62,625 nt of DNA from UBA1181 sp963619325. Its GTDB lineage: Bacteria > Bacteroidota > Bacteroidia > Bacteroidales > Paludibacteraceae. Under the pieces are notes generated by a model. That model was not told the origin of the DNA. It searched no databases and saw nothing but the letters and a program-made list of their open reading frames with translations. Position numbers and translations under genes: made by a program. The stretch covers positions 1 to 62,625 of the forward strand of contig CAVEVQ010000013.1 in NCBI GenBank assembly GCA_963619325.1. Direction: 5' to 3'. This document shows positions 12,822-27,300 of this stretch, piece by piece (the first letter of the stretch is position 1; each line of letters opens with the position of its first letter).

Positions 12822-15281
12822 TCACCCTCTCATTTTTACCACAGTTATTCCTGCTCCTCCAAATTCTACATGCTCGTCGACGGCGGATTGAACTTCTGGA
12901 TTTTTTTTCAAATAGTCGCGAATCAGCGAACGCAATGCTCCTGTGCCTGTCCCATGTAGGATGCGAACTTGGTCTACATTCAACATGATGGCATCGTCGA
13001 TGAAATAGGATACTGCTTGCAACGCTTCGTCTCCTCGCATTCCTCGCACGTCTATCTCACGTTTGAATTTGAGATTGCGTTCTCGTATGTCTGCTGTCGT
13101 CTGCTCGCTGAGATAACTGTTTTTCTGTGATGTCTCTCTTTTGAGTAATTTGTTGCTGACGGCTTCTAATTGCGACAGCTTGACATTTGTCTTCAATCCG
13201 CCTAAGGCTACCAACGCATTATTGCCTTTTATTTCGAGTATGGTGCCCAGACTCTTTTGCCCTTTTAGTCTGACGGCTTGCCCAACTGTGATTTCTTCTT
13301 TATGCTTCTCTATTGCTTTGTCTTGCTTCTGCCTGTTGCGTTCTTTCTGTTGTAATTTCTCTATTTTCTCATCAACTTTGCTCTTCTTTCCGTCTTCTTC
13401 GTTGGCTTTTTGTTTGAACGTCTCCAACTCTTTGCGGGCTTCCTTGGTTTTCTCCTTGTCTGCCTGACTTTCTTTTATCTTGCGGATGGTGTTCTCAACG
13501 GCGGCGTTGGCTTGCTCTAATATCTGTTTGGCTTCTCCTTTCGCCTCCTGCAGAATCTCCTTCCTTTGTTGGGATAGGTGAGAGAGTTCTTCTTCGTATT
13601 TGGCTTCTAACTCTTCTATGCGTTTCTCTTTCTGCCTGATATTCTGACGTTTGCTCTCCCAATAGCGTTTGTCTCGAACTACATCTTGTAGGTATTTATC
13701 CATATTGACATAGTCTTCTCCGACATTGTTAATGGCTTCTCCGATGACACTCTCTGGCAGTCCTATCTTGCGGGCGATCTCGACAGCAAACGAACTTCCC
13801 GGATTGCCGATTTCTAATTTGAAGAGTGGGCGCATCTCATGCCTGTCATATAACATGGCTCCATTGACGACGCCTTCATGTTCTTTGGCAAAATTTTTCA
13901 GATTGGTGTAGTGGGTCGTGATGACACCGAAACTTCTCTTCTGATTGAAAAGGTTAAGCAATGCTTCTGCTATCGCTCCTCCGATTTTAGGTTCTGTTCC
14001 GCTACCAAACTCATCGATGAGTATTAGGGTTTGCTCGTTGCAACTCTTGCAGAATTGCTTCATGTGTGTCAGGTGCGAACTATAGGTGCTGAGGTCATTT
14101 TCAATGGATTGCTCGTCGCCAATGTCAATGAGGATGTTTTCGAAAATGCCCATGATGCTCGTCTTGTGAAGGGGTACGAGTAATCCGCACTGCATCATAT
14201 ACTGAAGGAGTCCGACGGTTTTCAGACAGACAGATTTCCCTCCTGCGTTAGGTCCGGAAATGACCAAAATGCGTTTTTCTTTGTCTAAAGAGATGTCTAA
14301 GGGTTCGACTTTTTTCCCGTTTGCTCGATGATTGAGAAAAAGGACAGGGTGCTTTGCCCAACTCCAATCGATGATGGCTTCTTTTTGGATTTTCGGCAGA
14401 ACGGATTCCGTGTCTAAGGCGAAGAGTGCCTTGGCGCGGATAAAGTCAATTTGCCCCATAAACTCTAAAGAGTCTAACATCTCGGGGATGCGCGGACGAA
14501 GATCATTGCTAATCTGCGTGAGGATCTTGATTATCTCGCGACGTTCTTCTGTCATCAACTCTCTTATCTTGTTGTTGATTTCAACAGCTGCGTCGGGTTC
14601 TATGAAGACGGTTTTGCCTGTCGCCGATTCGTCATGCACGATGCCTTTTATTTTCCTTTTGAATGCAGGATTGACGGGGATGACTAATCTTCCGTCGCGG
14701 ATGGATGGCTTTGTGTCTTTGTCTACGAATCCGTCGCTCTGCGCTCTTTGCAGAATGGCAGAGACGGTTCTTGAGATACTGCTTTGCGCAGACATAATCT
14801 GTCGGCGGATAGTCTGCAACTCGGGGGTGGCGTCGTCTTTGATGTGTCCGAACTTGTCAATGATTCGGTCGATGGCTCGAATGAGGTCCGGAAAGATGAA
14901 CACGTCTTTGGATAGTTCTTTGAGGTAGAAATAATGTTCTTCTTCTTTCTCTGCAAAGAATTTGTGGATTCTCCCGATGGTGTCCAGGGTTCGACGAAGA
15001 TTGAAAAGGTCTGTTTCTTCGATGAACATCCCCTCAATGGTGATTCGCTTTAACGGCTCTCTAAGATCGAAGAAAGCGTCTTGTGGAAAATCCTCCTCTT
15101 CGGTGATGACCTGTGTGAATTCGTTGGTTTGATTTAGGTTTTCGAGAATGGTTTCGTAGTTCGTTGTGAAGGCAATATTATCAATCCACTCATCACCCAA
15201 TGGAGATAGGGTGAGTGAGTGGAGTTGTTGCCTTATCTTCTCGAATCCTGTTTTTGATTCGAAATTATTAGGATAGATCAT
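12822..15281 (-). CDS. mutS2: MutS2 family ATPase/endonuclease
   Basis: An 819-aa protein of normal MutS2 length. Domains in order: N-terminal lever/clamp region (1-320); ATPase with Walker A GPNAGGKS (343-350), Walker B LILIDEFGSGTE and the signature THYTNLKNFA; a long coiled coil (about 510-640, rich in K, E and Q); a KOW-like segment with VGQAVRLKGQKSLGTILEI; and a C-terminal Smr nuclease domain (about 745-819) with IDVRGMRGDEAL and LHGTGTGALR. The family acts in suppression of recombination and, in some bacteria, in rescuing collided ribosomes. The gene starts 27 bases after the 25-kb adhesin gene in the same direction, with no visible promoter between. Confidence 0.95.
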   Translation of the reverse strand: MIYPNNFESKTGFEKIRQQLHSLTLSPLGDEWIDNIAFTTNYETILENLNQTNEFTQVITEEEDFPQDAFFDLREPLKRITIEGMFIEETDLFNLRRTLDTIGRIHKFFAEKEEEHYFYLKELSKDVFIFPDLIRAIDRIIDKFGHIKDDATPELQTIRRQIMSAQSSISRTVSAILQRAQSDGFVDKDTKPSIRDGRLVIPVNPAFKRKIKGIVHDESATGKTVFIEPDAAVEINNKIRELMTEERREIIKILTQISNDLRPRIPEMLDSLEFMGQIDFIRAKALFALDTESVLPKIQKEAIIDWSWAKHPVLFLNHRANGKKVEPLDISLDKEKRILVISGPNAGGKSVCLKTVGLLQYMMQCGLLVPLHKTSIMGIFENILIDIGDEQSIENDLSTYSSHLTHMKQFCKSCNEQTLILIDEFGSGTEPKIGGAIAEALLNLFNQKRSFGVITTHYTNLKNFAKEHEGVVNGAMLYDRHEMRPLFKLEIGNPGSSFAVEIARKIGLPESVIGEAINNVGEDYVNMDKYLQDVVRDKRYWESKRQNIRQKEKRIEELEAKYEEELSHLSQQRKEILQEAKGEAKQILEQANAAVENTIRKIKESQADKEKTKEARKELETFKQKANEEDGKKSKVDEKIEKLQQKERNRQKQDKAIEKHKEEITVGQAVRLKGQKSLGTILEIKGNNALVALGGLKTNVKLSQLEAVSNKLLKRETSQKNSYLSEQTTADIRERNLKFKREIDVRGMRGDEALQAVSYFIDDAIMLNVDQVRILHGTGTGALRSLIRDYLKKNPEVQSAVDEHVEFGGAGITVVKMRG

Positions 15282-15308
15282 TATTTGAAAATCGACTGTT
15301 GGGTTAGG

Positions 15309-18300
15309 CTATCTAACCAATGTTATATAGCCTTTCGTTTCTCCTGATTTATGCATTCCTTGGATTTCTCCTTGGTAAGAGAGAACGTAACCATAGACAC
15401 CTTGCGGACAAGGATTGCCTTTTTTATCGTTACCATCCCACTCCGTATGTTCCATGTCGCCTTCAAAGACGATCGTTCCAACACGATTGTAAATGATCAG
15501 TCTGAAATCGCTTACGAGAATCTCGCTTAATCCGTTTTCCTGGAACGTTCCGCTGACACGGAAAACGTCATTCACTCCATCATTGTTTGGCGTGAAGGCT
15601 GTTGGAGCCCAAGTGTTACGCCATACATGAATGTAGGTGTCGCCATGGTAAACGCATCCGTTGGTGTCGGTGGCTGCCACCTGCACAAGGAAGGAGTCTT
15701 TCTCGTAGGTGTTAGGGAATTTGTAGCGAGTGTAGTTGCCTACCACGGTGTCGGCCACGTCTTCTCCAGTCTCCCAACCAGTCTCCTCACTTCTATTGAT
15801 TGTCCATGTCCAATTTGCCTTCTCAGGATAGTCTCCAGAGAGGGTGATGATAGGGTTCTTCTCGTCGATAACTCTTGGCGTTACAGAGAAAATCATTGGG
15901 TCAAAGTCCATAGGCGAGATTGTGATGGTGTCGCTCGCCTCACATCCGTATTCTGATGTTCCTGTTACTGTGATCAAAGTTTTCTCGTAAATGGTTGCAT
16001 CCACATGGTCGACTACGATTCCGTCAATGTCGTAACTTGAAGGGTCGCTCGTCCAAATGTAGTCTTTAGCACCTGTCGCGGTCAGGTGGATGTTCGTTCC
16101 AACTTCAGGACAACCCGACATGGTATTCATCGTCAACTTAACTGGTGGAATGTCATGAACGGTTACGTCTACATATTTCTGAGATTGACACTCATTGTAT
16201 CCGGTTACGACTACCCAGTAGCGCATGCTCTTCTTCAGACGTTCTTCTAATTTCTGATTCGTCACGCCATTGCTCCAAACATATTTGTAACCTCCGTTGG
16301 CGGTGAGTGATACTTTATCGCCTGCACAGATGTCGCGGTCTCCTGATATGGTGACGTTTGGTACGGACAAGGTGTCGATTGGAACACTGATCGTAGTCGC
16401 ACATTGTCCTAATTGTCCGGTCAACTTCAGCACATCCGATCCGTTCGGCTTGAACTTATATGTGTAGTCGTTGCTACGTTCGGTCATCGTGATGACTGTG
16501 TCCTTGCCGTCGTGTACGATGGTCTGATTCCAAGTTCGCTCCCACATATAGGTTTCTGCTCCCTGTCCTAAGAATGTAACGGCATCGCCTATACATACGG
16601 TTCCGCTTCCTGTTGCGAAGACATCAGGGGTGCTAATCGTCTTGATAGTCTTGGATTTCTCTGTCGCACATCCGTTATAGTCAACTCCCTTCACGAAGAG
16701 GGTGAGGGTGCGGTCTATCATATCTCCTGGAATCGTAATGTAGGATTGATTCGTCGAAATGTTGTCTTCATACTTGCGAATGTTGATTCCCCAATAGTAT
16801 GTTTGCGCATCTCCTGAACCCATAACTTGCAAGTCGCTGTTCGTACATACCTCATCGGCACTGATGATTGAGAAGTCAGGTAACTTGTTGACGGTTACCG
16901 TCTTAGAGAGGGTTTCTGTACATCCGTTTTCTGAAGTACCTATGACTGTATAGGTGGAACTCTCGCTCGGATATGAGGTCAGAGAGTCTGCATATACATT
17001 GTTATTCCATTTGTAGGTCAATGCTCCTGTCGCTTTCAGACCGATTCTCTCTCCAGCACAGACAGCGTCTGGTCCGGCGATGTTCAACACTGGTTTGGCG
17101 ATGACTTCCACGCTTACGGTTGAGTCTTTCTCACATCCGTTGAGCGATGCCTTCAAGGTGTAGGTTACTGTTCCTACGCTTTCAGGATAGTCGGTCATCT
17201 GGTTTGTCTTTGATCCAGTAGACCACTCGTAGTTGTTTCCTCCAAAGGCGGAGATGCTCAGCAAGTCTCTCTGGCAGACTGTCGCAGGTGCTACGAAGGT
17301 CAACTCTGGGAACGCCTTGCTCTTGATTACAAAGTCGCGTTTTGTCGTACATCCGTAGAGGTCGACAGCTTCGACATGAACGTTCGTATTCTGTGTTACA
17401 AGAACGTTGACTCTATCTTTGGTGTCTTGCATCTCCGTGCCATTTTCGCTCCATGTCCAATTGTAAGTGTACTCATCTTCAGCATTGTTTGCAACTGCCT
17501 TAAACTCCGCTGTCGCGTTCTTACAGATTTCTCTGTCTCCCTCTACATCAAAGTTAGGCAATGGCTTAACTGTTATGGTCGCATTTGCAGTGTCCGTACA
17601 TCCATTCTCTCCTGTACCTGTTACAGTGAAGGTTGAATTGTTGAATGGTGATACTTCTATCTTTTCTGTTACATCTCCCGTACTCCATACGTAACTCTTA
17701 CCTCCTTGTCCAGTCAATGTCATTGTGTCATTAGCGCAGATATAGTCGCTGCTCATCTTGATAGTTACGTTAGGTAACTCTTTAACAATGATTTCAACAG
17801 TGTCTTTTGCTACACAATTGTTGGTTGAACCTGTTACAACGTATTTGGTGTCTACCTTAGGAACAACATTCAACGTGTTGCTCTTGCTCAGGGTGTCAGA
17901 CGGATTGTCTGCTGTCGTCCAAGCATAGGTGTTGGCACCTGTCGCTGTGATAGAGGCGAGTGAGTTGAGGCATATAGAGCCTGGCGTCGTGCATGTGATT
18001 TCAGGAATGTCGTTCTTCCGAACTTGCCATGTTGCTGAGTTCTGACAACCATTTTCGTCGACACCGACAACTGCGAAGGTCTTTGTCTCTGTGATGACAG
18101 GGTGGATGGTGTCTGTCGTCTCTCCTGTCTGTGTCCACAAGTAGGTGGCTGCTCCCTTACCAACAAGGGTCGCATGTGCACCGTTGCAGGCTGCGTCGTC
18201 TCCAACAATGCTTACGTTTGGCAAGCTGTTCACCTTGATGGTGATAGAGTCGCGTGCTTCACAATGTCTTGAGTTTCTTCCAATCAGCGTGTATGTGGTC

Positions 18301-21300
18301 GTTGATGTTGGAGAGACATTCACACCTTGTTGTGCCGATCCGATGCTCCAGATGTATTCTGCTAATCCATCGTTACCCGACAAGTATGTGCTTCGTCCGA
18401 TACAGATGACATCTGATGTTGCCGAAATCTGAACGGTAGGCAAGTTAATCTTCTGTATGGTCTTTGTTACTTCTGCGGTACATCCGTTGGTTGTACCGTA
18501 GAGGACGTAGGTTGTCTTCTTCAAGATACTGTCATTGAGCATGTTCGTTTTGGAAAGCGTGTCGCTTTCGTTCTGACGCATCCATACGTAAGAGGCTGCT
18601 CCTGTTGCGGTGAGGTTGGCTACTGTTCCGTAGCATGCCTCGTCAACGGCGGAAATCTGAACATCTGGGAACGATTTCGTCTTCACTGTCTTCTGGGCGA
18701 TGTACTGACAGCTGTTCGTGTCTGTCGCCTCTACGATGAAGGTCGTGTTCTCATTGATCTTCGTGATGAACGTGTCTGTAATTACGTTCGAGTTGCTCAA
18801 CCACTTGTAGGTTGAAATCTTCTTTCCTCCGCCGTAGTCAACGTACAAGGTGTCTGGCATGCCTTCACACACAAGGTCGTTGCCCATGATCCTGAACTCT
18901 GGTAACAGATTCACTTTCAAGACGAACTCTGCGGTGTTCTTACATCCGTTTCTATCCGTTCCTTCTGCGGTGTATTTGGTTTGAACGAGAGGCGAAACTT
19001 TAATGTTCGTCTTCGTATCTCCTGTACTCCATACGTAGGTCAATGCGTTCTTCGCCGTGAGGATGATAGAATCGCGTCGACAAATGGCGTCTTTGCCCGT
19101 GTTCGACTCTATGGTTACCTTAGGCAACTGTAATACGTTGACTTTCACGCTGTCCTTAGTCGTACATCCGTCAGTTGTTCCTTCTACCACGAAGGTTGAA
19201 TCTTTAGTGATGACTGCCGTGAAACTTCTCTGTGATGCGCTTAATCCTTCCCATTGGTAAGCATTGGCGCCTTGTGCTGAGATGACGGTCGTCGTTCCGT
19301 AGCAGACGTCAACAGGAGAGGCTGTTACCGATACGCTTGGATATGCCTTGGCTTGAATCAATTTCTCGGCCTGCTTGTAACATCCGTTCATGTCTGTTAC
19401 CGTAACCGTGAAGTTCTTGTTTGATGTAATCGCTGTCGTCAACGTGTCGTCGGTTACGTCAGGGTAGTTGGTCCATACGTATGACTTGATTGCATCCTTA
19501 TCGTCGACCACCGCTTTCAATCCGAATGTGTCTCGGTTACATACAGCGTCTACTGCCACGATTGATACGTTCGGCAATGGCATTACGATGAGTGTCGTGT
19601 CGGCAGTGCTTTGACAACCATTCTTTCCGTAGCCTGTTACTCGGTAGATGGTAGAACTACTTGGCGCAACTCTAATCGTATCTGTTGTCTGCTTAGTACT
19701 CCAAATGTATTTGCCTGAAACTCCGCCTGTTCCAATCATATAGCGGTAGTCTTGACCCTTACAGATAGCGTCGCTGGCAGTTCCTTCTGCTGTGGCAAGG
19801 TCGATGCCGATGACTGGCAATTCAAGTTTGCGCACTTTGAACGAGTCGCGAGATTGACAGCCGTTAGCGTATCCTGTAACATAGAAGACGGTGTCTTGAG
19901 TGATGACATCCGTACGGAAACTTTTGGTTGATCCGTCAATGTCCCATCTGTAGGTACTTGCGCCTCTAATAGCGAGCGATGCTCTCGAACCGTCGCAGAT
20001 TGAATCAACATACTCTTTCTCCAAGACAGGAGGGTTGATGTTGCTGATCTTCTTGCTGGTGAGGTATCTACAACTGTACTCGTTGACAGCGAGCAAGTAG
20101 AAGGTGGTGTCTTGGGTGATGACTGCCTCCAACTGTTCGTCTTCCGTGTATTTGTATTTCTTGATGAAATTTTCTGCTTTTGTCGTGTCGGCAGACGAAT
20201 ACCAAGTGTACTCTCTTCCTGTCGTAGATTGTGCCTTCAACTTGAGGGTGTCATTCTTACAGATAGAAGAAAGCGCGTCTATCATCACGTCGGTTGGCAA
20301 TGGACGGACAAGTACGTTGGCAGACACCTCTGTTTTACAGTTGTATTGGTCTGTTGCCGTTACTGTATAGTCTCTTGTTGAGGCTGGCGACACATAGATG
20401 ACATTGTCGCTTGAGCCGTTATGCCTCCACTTCAATGTGGTTGTTCTGTCTGCTACTGCATTGTCGCTGACTTTGAGTTCTGCGTTGTCGTTCAGACATA
20501 TAACCGCATTGTTGACGGTGAAGACTGGCAACTGTAATGTGTCGATTGTGATATCGTAGTTGGTTGAACAACCGTTTTTCCATCCAGTTACAGTGTATTT
20601 CTGCTTAGTCGTCAACTGCTCGATAGAGAAGGTGTTGCTATCGTCTAATCCTTCGGCATCTGCCTGGTTCCATTGGTAGGTCTCCGCTCCGCTTACATAG
20701 ATTACGATGTTGCCACCTTTACATACGCTGTCTCGTCTCGTGCTTGTCCTGTGTGTGATGACAGGGAACTCTTTTGCCTTCAATGTTGTCGTCGCTGAGT
20801 CTACACATCCGTTGATGTCTTTGACTACTAACCAATAGGTGTAACTGTCATTGTCAATGGTAGGCTGGAAGGTGGCGTTTGTAGCTCCTTCAATCATTGA
20901 ACCATCTTCGTTATGCCATTGGTATGCTTCAACCGCAACATCGCTTGTTACCTCGGCTTTCAACTCTGTATTGTAGCCTCGGCAGACATAGTCGCTGTCT
21001 TGTGCAATGGCCACAACTGGCAATTTGTTGACGGTAACGTCAATTTCGGCACTGTTCTTACATCCGTGAATGTCTTGGCCTGTTACTGAGTAGGTGTTTA
21101 CTCCACTTCGGGTAGGAATAACGGATGTTTTTGCATCCACTGCGCCGTTCGTCCACTTGTATTTGCCATCAACGCCTCCGTGTGCCTCCAACTCTGTAGA
21201 CTTTCCGAAGCAGATAGGTGCAACGTCGTCAATGGTGATGACTGGCAAATCCCAAACCTTAATAGCAGTGTCTATGGTTGTCGTACATCCATTGGAGTTT

Positions 21301-24300
21301 CCTAAGACATGTATTTTCTGACGTTCAACGACATTCTCCAAACGATAGTAGTTGTTGGTGTAATTGTTGCCATCTTCATTCTTGATGACTTGTCCGTCTA
21401 CTTCCCAAACATATCCGTTTGTTGCCCCTGATACATATACTGTTCTCGATTCGTTGTAGCAGACGGTGTCACTCTCCATTCTCATGCTGAGAACAGGGTA
21501 CTCCTTGACTTTAACGTTTGTCTTCATACTTGAACGACAGTCGTGTTCGTCTTTCGCCCATACGATGAATGTCGTGTCTTGTCCTACACTGTGTGTATAT
21601 GTGTTGGTGGCAGCGTAGCCTGTGCTCTCTTTTTCATCTACCCAAACGTATTCAAGAGAACGGCTGTCGCTTGAGTTGGCTGTGATCTCCGTCTCGGTGT
21701 TGCGGCATATTGGCGTCGTAGCTGTGAGCGTGAATACAGGCAACTCGTAGATAGAAACGGTTGCTGTTGCTTTGTTGGTACAACTCTTTCCATCTGTTAC
21801 TTCAACCTCGAACGTCGCTGGGTTTGTCAATGTGTTTGTGGTGAACTCTGCGCCCTCGTTCGTAGCATCTGCCCATCTGTAGGTGATGTCGCCCTCGTTG
21901 GTGCTGGTTGCAGTGGCTGTGAGCGTTGCTGCTGTTCCATAGCATACGGTCGTTCCGTCGGCAGTTACGACTGGCAACTCCAACACGTTCACAGAGTAAG
22001 TCTCGGAAGATGCACATTGGGTCGTGTCGGTCGATGTGGCAGTCACGGTGAATGACTGTGTCTTACCGTTCTCAAGATTCAAGACAGGGTTGATGTAACG
22101 TGTCTCTTCTCCTGTTTCCCATTGGAAGGTTGCATCGACATTGGCACTTACTTCAATGTAAGCGGACGTTCCATCGCAGACTTCCAAATCTTGCTTGCTC
22201 ACTGTGATGACTGGTGTGGCATTGACTTTTATGTTATGTTCAACCTCTGTGTAACAGTTCTTTTGGTCTTTGTCGTATCCGCGTACTATGAGGACGGTGT
22301 CTTGGGTTACCTTGATAGACATGGCGTCTGTGCCATCGGTTTGCGCAATCAAGTCTCCTTGGCTGTTATACCATTCGTATCTGTAATTCAAAATTCCCGT
22401 GCTCGTAGGGGTTGCGTAGAGGTAAGAGGTCTTGTTGACGCAGACTTCCTTGTCGCCATTGACCGTGAACTCAGGTTTAGGGTTAAGTGCAACGTATATC
22501 TGGTCTGTGTTGACGCACCCCTTGAGGTCTCTTCCTGATAGGGTGTATTGAGTAGGTTTGCTAGGATAGATGGCGTAGGTCGTATCGTCTACTGTATAGC
22601 TTCCATTATCCCATTTGTAACTCCATCCTAAGGTTGGATTGTCTACTCTTAAGGTGTCGTCATTGCCTTGACAAACGGTCGCGCTACCTTTTATCTTGAT
22701 GGTTGGCAAACTCCATGCGGTAATGTAGAATGTAGAGTCGTTCTTACATCCGTTCATCGTGCCGACTACATAATAGCCCGTTTGGTCATCTTTCAAACCT
22801 TCTGTTGTCGAGTAGCTGCTTGCTGTTGACAACGGAGTGTCTTTGTCATTTTCGCTATACCATGTGTATCGGACGTTTTTGTTTTGTCCTGCCATGATTG
22901 TCCTATAGCCGATACATGTGTCTCTGAAGGCGATGTTCAACTGCGGTATCTCTTTTGTGTTGACTTCTATCTTCGTAGAGTCTTCACATGAGCCTGCCGT
23001 GGTGGCTGTTCTCGCGTAGATGGTGTATGTCTCGACTTTAGGATATTCTCCTACTGTGTAGTCGTGGCTGAGGTCGCTTCCATAGTTGAGCGAGCCGTCT
23101 GATTCACGATTCCATGCGTAGGTCAAATTTTGGTCGGATACCGAAACGGTTACCGTTCCGTTTTCACATACTGTCTTTTCGTAACTTGACTTAATGACTG
23201 GCAACGAGTGTACGGTCAACGATGCGCGTGCGGTGTCGTAGCAACCTTTCTCATTCCATCCGACAACGTAGTAGTTAGAACTTAAGTCAGGTGCGACAGT
23301 GAGTTCATTGTTACTTTCGTTTTCGGTAACATCTTTGCGTGAAGTCTCGTTATACCACTTGTATTTGTTCAATCCGGTCGTTGTCGTGAACGTGTGTGAT
23401 TGTTTATAACAAATCTCGGCATCTTCTAACTCCATCTTAGGCAACTCGTTCATCTTAATGGTGAACTCTTGCGGTGTCGTACATTCATCTAATGTAGAGT
23501 AGACGTAAATCGTTGTGTCGTGATCTACCTTGACACTGATAGAGTAGGTATTAGACAACTCTACACCAAACTTATCTTTCCAAACATATTTTTCTCCACT
23601 TCCGCTGACAACCAATGTGGCTGTTTGATTCTTACAGATTTCGCTTACTGTGGTTACTGTCGTAATGGTAGGGTTCTCTTTCGCTTTGACGGTGATTGTG
23701 TATGAAGAATCACAGCTCAGTTCTGTTTGGTCTACTGCAGACACTTTCACTTTTAGATCTGACTTGAGTATGTCTTTCGGCAAAGAGAAGGTGTTGTTGT
23801 TCGCACCGGAAATAGTGGCACTGGTAATAGCATTTCCATCTTCGTCTGTCCAAGTATAGGTGTAAGTGTTGGACTTGTCGACCGGTGTGGCGGTGAGTGT
23901 TACGACAGAGTCTATACAGAACGATCTGTTCTCTGAAACTTCAAACTTCGGAAGTTCTTTGATTGAGACCGTTATGTCTTCTTTGGTTGCCGAACATCCA
24001 TTCGCGTCTGTAATCTCGACAGAGTGGTTCTCTCCATCCATCGAAGGAACGAATGTGTAGGTCTCGCTGCTCAAAGACGGCTTGCCGTCCCACTTGATGT
24101 TCTGGATGTTGCTATTCGTGTATGTCTTTCCGTTTGCGACAGAAAGTGTCACCTCGCTATTGCTACATCCCGTTACATTGTCAACTATTGGTTCAGGAGT
24201 AGGGAAGTTGTCTATTTCTATTGTTCCTACCGCTGTACATCCGTCCATTGTCGCTTTTACAGAGAATGTCGTTTTCTTGTTAATGGCCTCAGTGGTGTAG

Positions 24301-27300
24301 CTTTGTCCTGTCTTGCTCTCGTCGTTCTCCCAAACGTATCTTGTGCTGCTGGTCGAAAGTCCACTGTTGGTGTTCTCTACTTTCAGGCTTGCCTTGCTAT
24401 CATAGCATACCATGTTCTCGGTGTTGTCGCTGGTGAGCGTCAACGCAGGGTTGGCTTTTGATACGAGTTTGAATTGACGCTCGGCAGACTCGCAACCATT
24501 CTCGTCTTTAGCCCATACACTATAGGTCGTCTCTGTCTGTGCGTCAGCGGTGACTTTGGTCGTGTATTTGCTGTTTTCGCTATAGTCGCTTTGCGTATCC
24601 CATTTGTATGACAAAGTCTTTTCTGCTGTGGCTTCAATGGTTACGGTGCTGTCTTTACATACTTTAGTGATGGCAGGAACCTCAAAGTCTGGCAAGGTGT
24701 TAACGTTCACGACAAGTGTGTCTGATGCAGAACATCCGTTATTATCTTCTCCTTTGACTATGTAGGTCTTGCCTTGGTTCGCTGTGAAGTTCACAACTTC
24801 TGTTTCTTGTGAGTTGTCTTCCCAAACGTACCTGTTGATAGTATGAGCGTTGTCGGATGTGGCTTTCAAACTGAAGTCTTTGTTATAGCAAATGGCTGTC
24901 TGTTTGCGATTGTTAACTTTCGTTATTGACAATGCGTCGCCAGTCGCATCTTTGCCATCGTATGCCGAGATGCTGACGGTTGGTAACTCGTAGACGCTCA
25001 ACTGAACATCTTTTTTCGTCTCACAACCGTTCTGCTTTCCTATTACGGTGTAGGTAATAGGTTCGTTTACTTCAATGTTGACAGAGGCGGAGGTGAACTT
25101 GGTGTCGTCGTTGCTGTCATTCCAAACATAGGTGGATGCTCCTGTGACGGTGAGTTGTGCAACAGATCCTTTACATACTGTGGTGTTGCCGGCTATCGTC
25201 AATGTAGGGTTCGTCTTGACATCTACCGTTACCGTCTTGTATACCGCACATCCATCGTTGTTCCATGCGTAAGCACGAATCGTTTTCTTTGTGGTTACAT
25301 TGTCTAACGTTAACGTGGTCTCGTATCCAATGGTGTCCGCTTGTGTGAGAACAAGTGAAGCATCGTCTGTCTTTCCTGTGATATCACACCATCTCACTTG
25401 TTTCAAGTTGTTTCCGATGACGGACAATTTAGCCTCAGTGCCATTGCAGACAGATGTAGGTGCATCGACAGTGAAGGTTGGATTCGTGTATGAACCGAGC
25501 TCAAACGTCGCCGAGCTTGAACAGTATTTCTTGTTCGTTGCAGTTGGGTCTATTGCGTACATACCTTCTACTGTGTAGGTGGTTGTCCCTGTTGCTGGTG
25601 CATTGACGGTGATCGCATCTTGGGTCTCTCCATTGCTCCATTTCCATGTGTCTGCCTTAGAAGTGGCATCTATGGCTTTGAGTTCTGTCGTTGTCTCTTT
25701 ACATACGAACGCAGGACCGGAGATTGAGAGTTCTGGTAACGAATATGAGGTGATAGTCGCCGTAACCGTTTTCTTACAATCTAATGTCGTGTTAGAGACA
25801 ACATGGCGAAGGATTCCTGTTACGTTGTATTCGTTTGTTCCAACCTCCACATTGGATGCCGTCCAAGATGTGTTCGGCGTTTCTCCATCTGTCGGCCAGA
25901 TATAGCGATTGGCTGTGTTTCCGTCGTTGGCAGTGAGTTTTGCAGTTTCACCGTCACAGATAACGACAGGGTCTATCTCAACTTCAGGATTTGCTTTTAC
26001 AACAACTGTTTTCGTGACATTTGCGGTACAAGTGAGGTTGTTGGCGTCTGTGTATGTCTTTGAAGTCTCAAGTGTGATTGTTTTATCCGTATTTCCTGCG
26101 GCTTCTTCAAACTTGTTGTTCGTGCTGGCTGTACCATTCCAGGTGTATGTGTCTGGAGTGGACTCTGTGCTATTGGTGTTGGCAACGACTTTTATCGTGC
26201 TGTCTGCACAGATAGCGGACACAACGTCCAAGGAGACGGTCGGGTTCTTCTTGACTACGACCATGAATGTCTTTTCACTGCTACATGCTGTCTGGTTGTC
26301 TGTTACGGTTACCGTGTATTCAGTGTCTTCTGATGGGGTAACGGCATTTTCTGCTGTCGTTTTTCCATTATTCCACGAGTACGAGTAGTCTCCTGTTGGA
26401 GTGGCGTTCAAAGTGGATGAACTGTTCTCGCAAATGTACTTGTCTCCTGTTATGTCGACCACAGGAAGCTCGTTCACCTTGATTGTGAATGATGAATCGG
26501 TTTGGCATCCGTAACTGTTTGTGCCTCTTACATGATATGTGGTGGTTGCTGTGTTATTGAATGTGTGGGAAGTTCCGTTTACTCCTTCCGACTCTTTCCC
26601 CTCTTCATACCAAAGATATTTGTCTGCGCCAGCTCCTGCTCCAGATACGGAAAGGGTAGTGCTTTGTCCGTTACAGATAGTGCGTGTTCCAGAGATGTAG
26701 AGTGTTGGACTGTTCTTCATCGTCACAGAGAAATCTTTGCTTGTCGCCACACATCCGTATTCATCGGTTCCTGTTACATTCACCTTGAGGTCGGCGTTGA
26801 TTAGCAGAGAGATAGGGTTGACATCATTTTTGTTGTCCTCGTCTGCTACACTCCAAACATACGAAACATTAGTGTTTTTCGTGCTTTCTGATGTGGCTGA
26901 CGCTGTGAGAACTACGTCGTTGCCCTTACAGATGTTCTTCTCTCCGCTGATGGTGATGACAGGGTTCACTTTTACTTTCACCTCCATCGTGTCGGTTGCT
27001 GTACATCCGTTATTGTCTGTTACGCTGACGAAGTAAGAGGTGTTGCTGTTGAGTTTCGCTGTTGTCGTCGTTTCGTTGTTGTCTCCGTTAGACCAAGCAA
27101 AACTATATGGCGTCGTTCCGTTTTGGGCTGTCGCTTTCAATTTTGTTGAACCACCTTTACATACCAATGAGTCTCTCTGACGCAGCGTGTTGTCGTCATC
27201 CATTGTGATGGCGATGGTAGGCTGAGAATACAACGACGTTGTTACCTCGGCGTTTTTCTTACATCCGTCTTTCGTAACGGTTACATAGTAGGTCGTTGGC

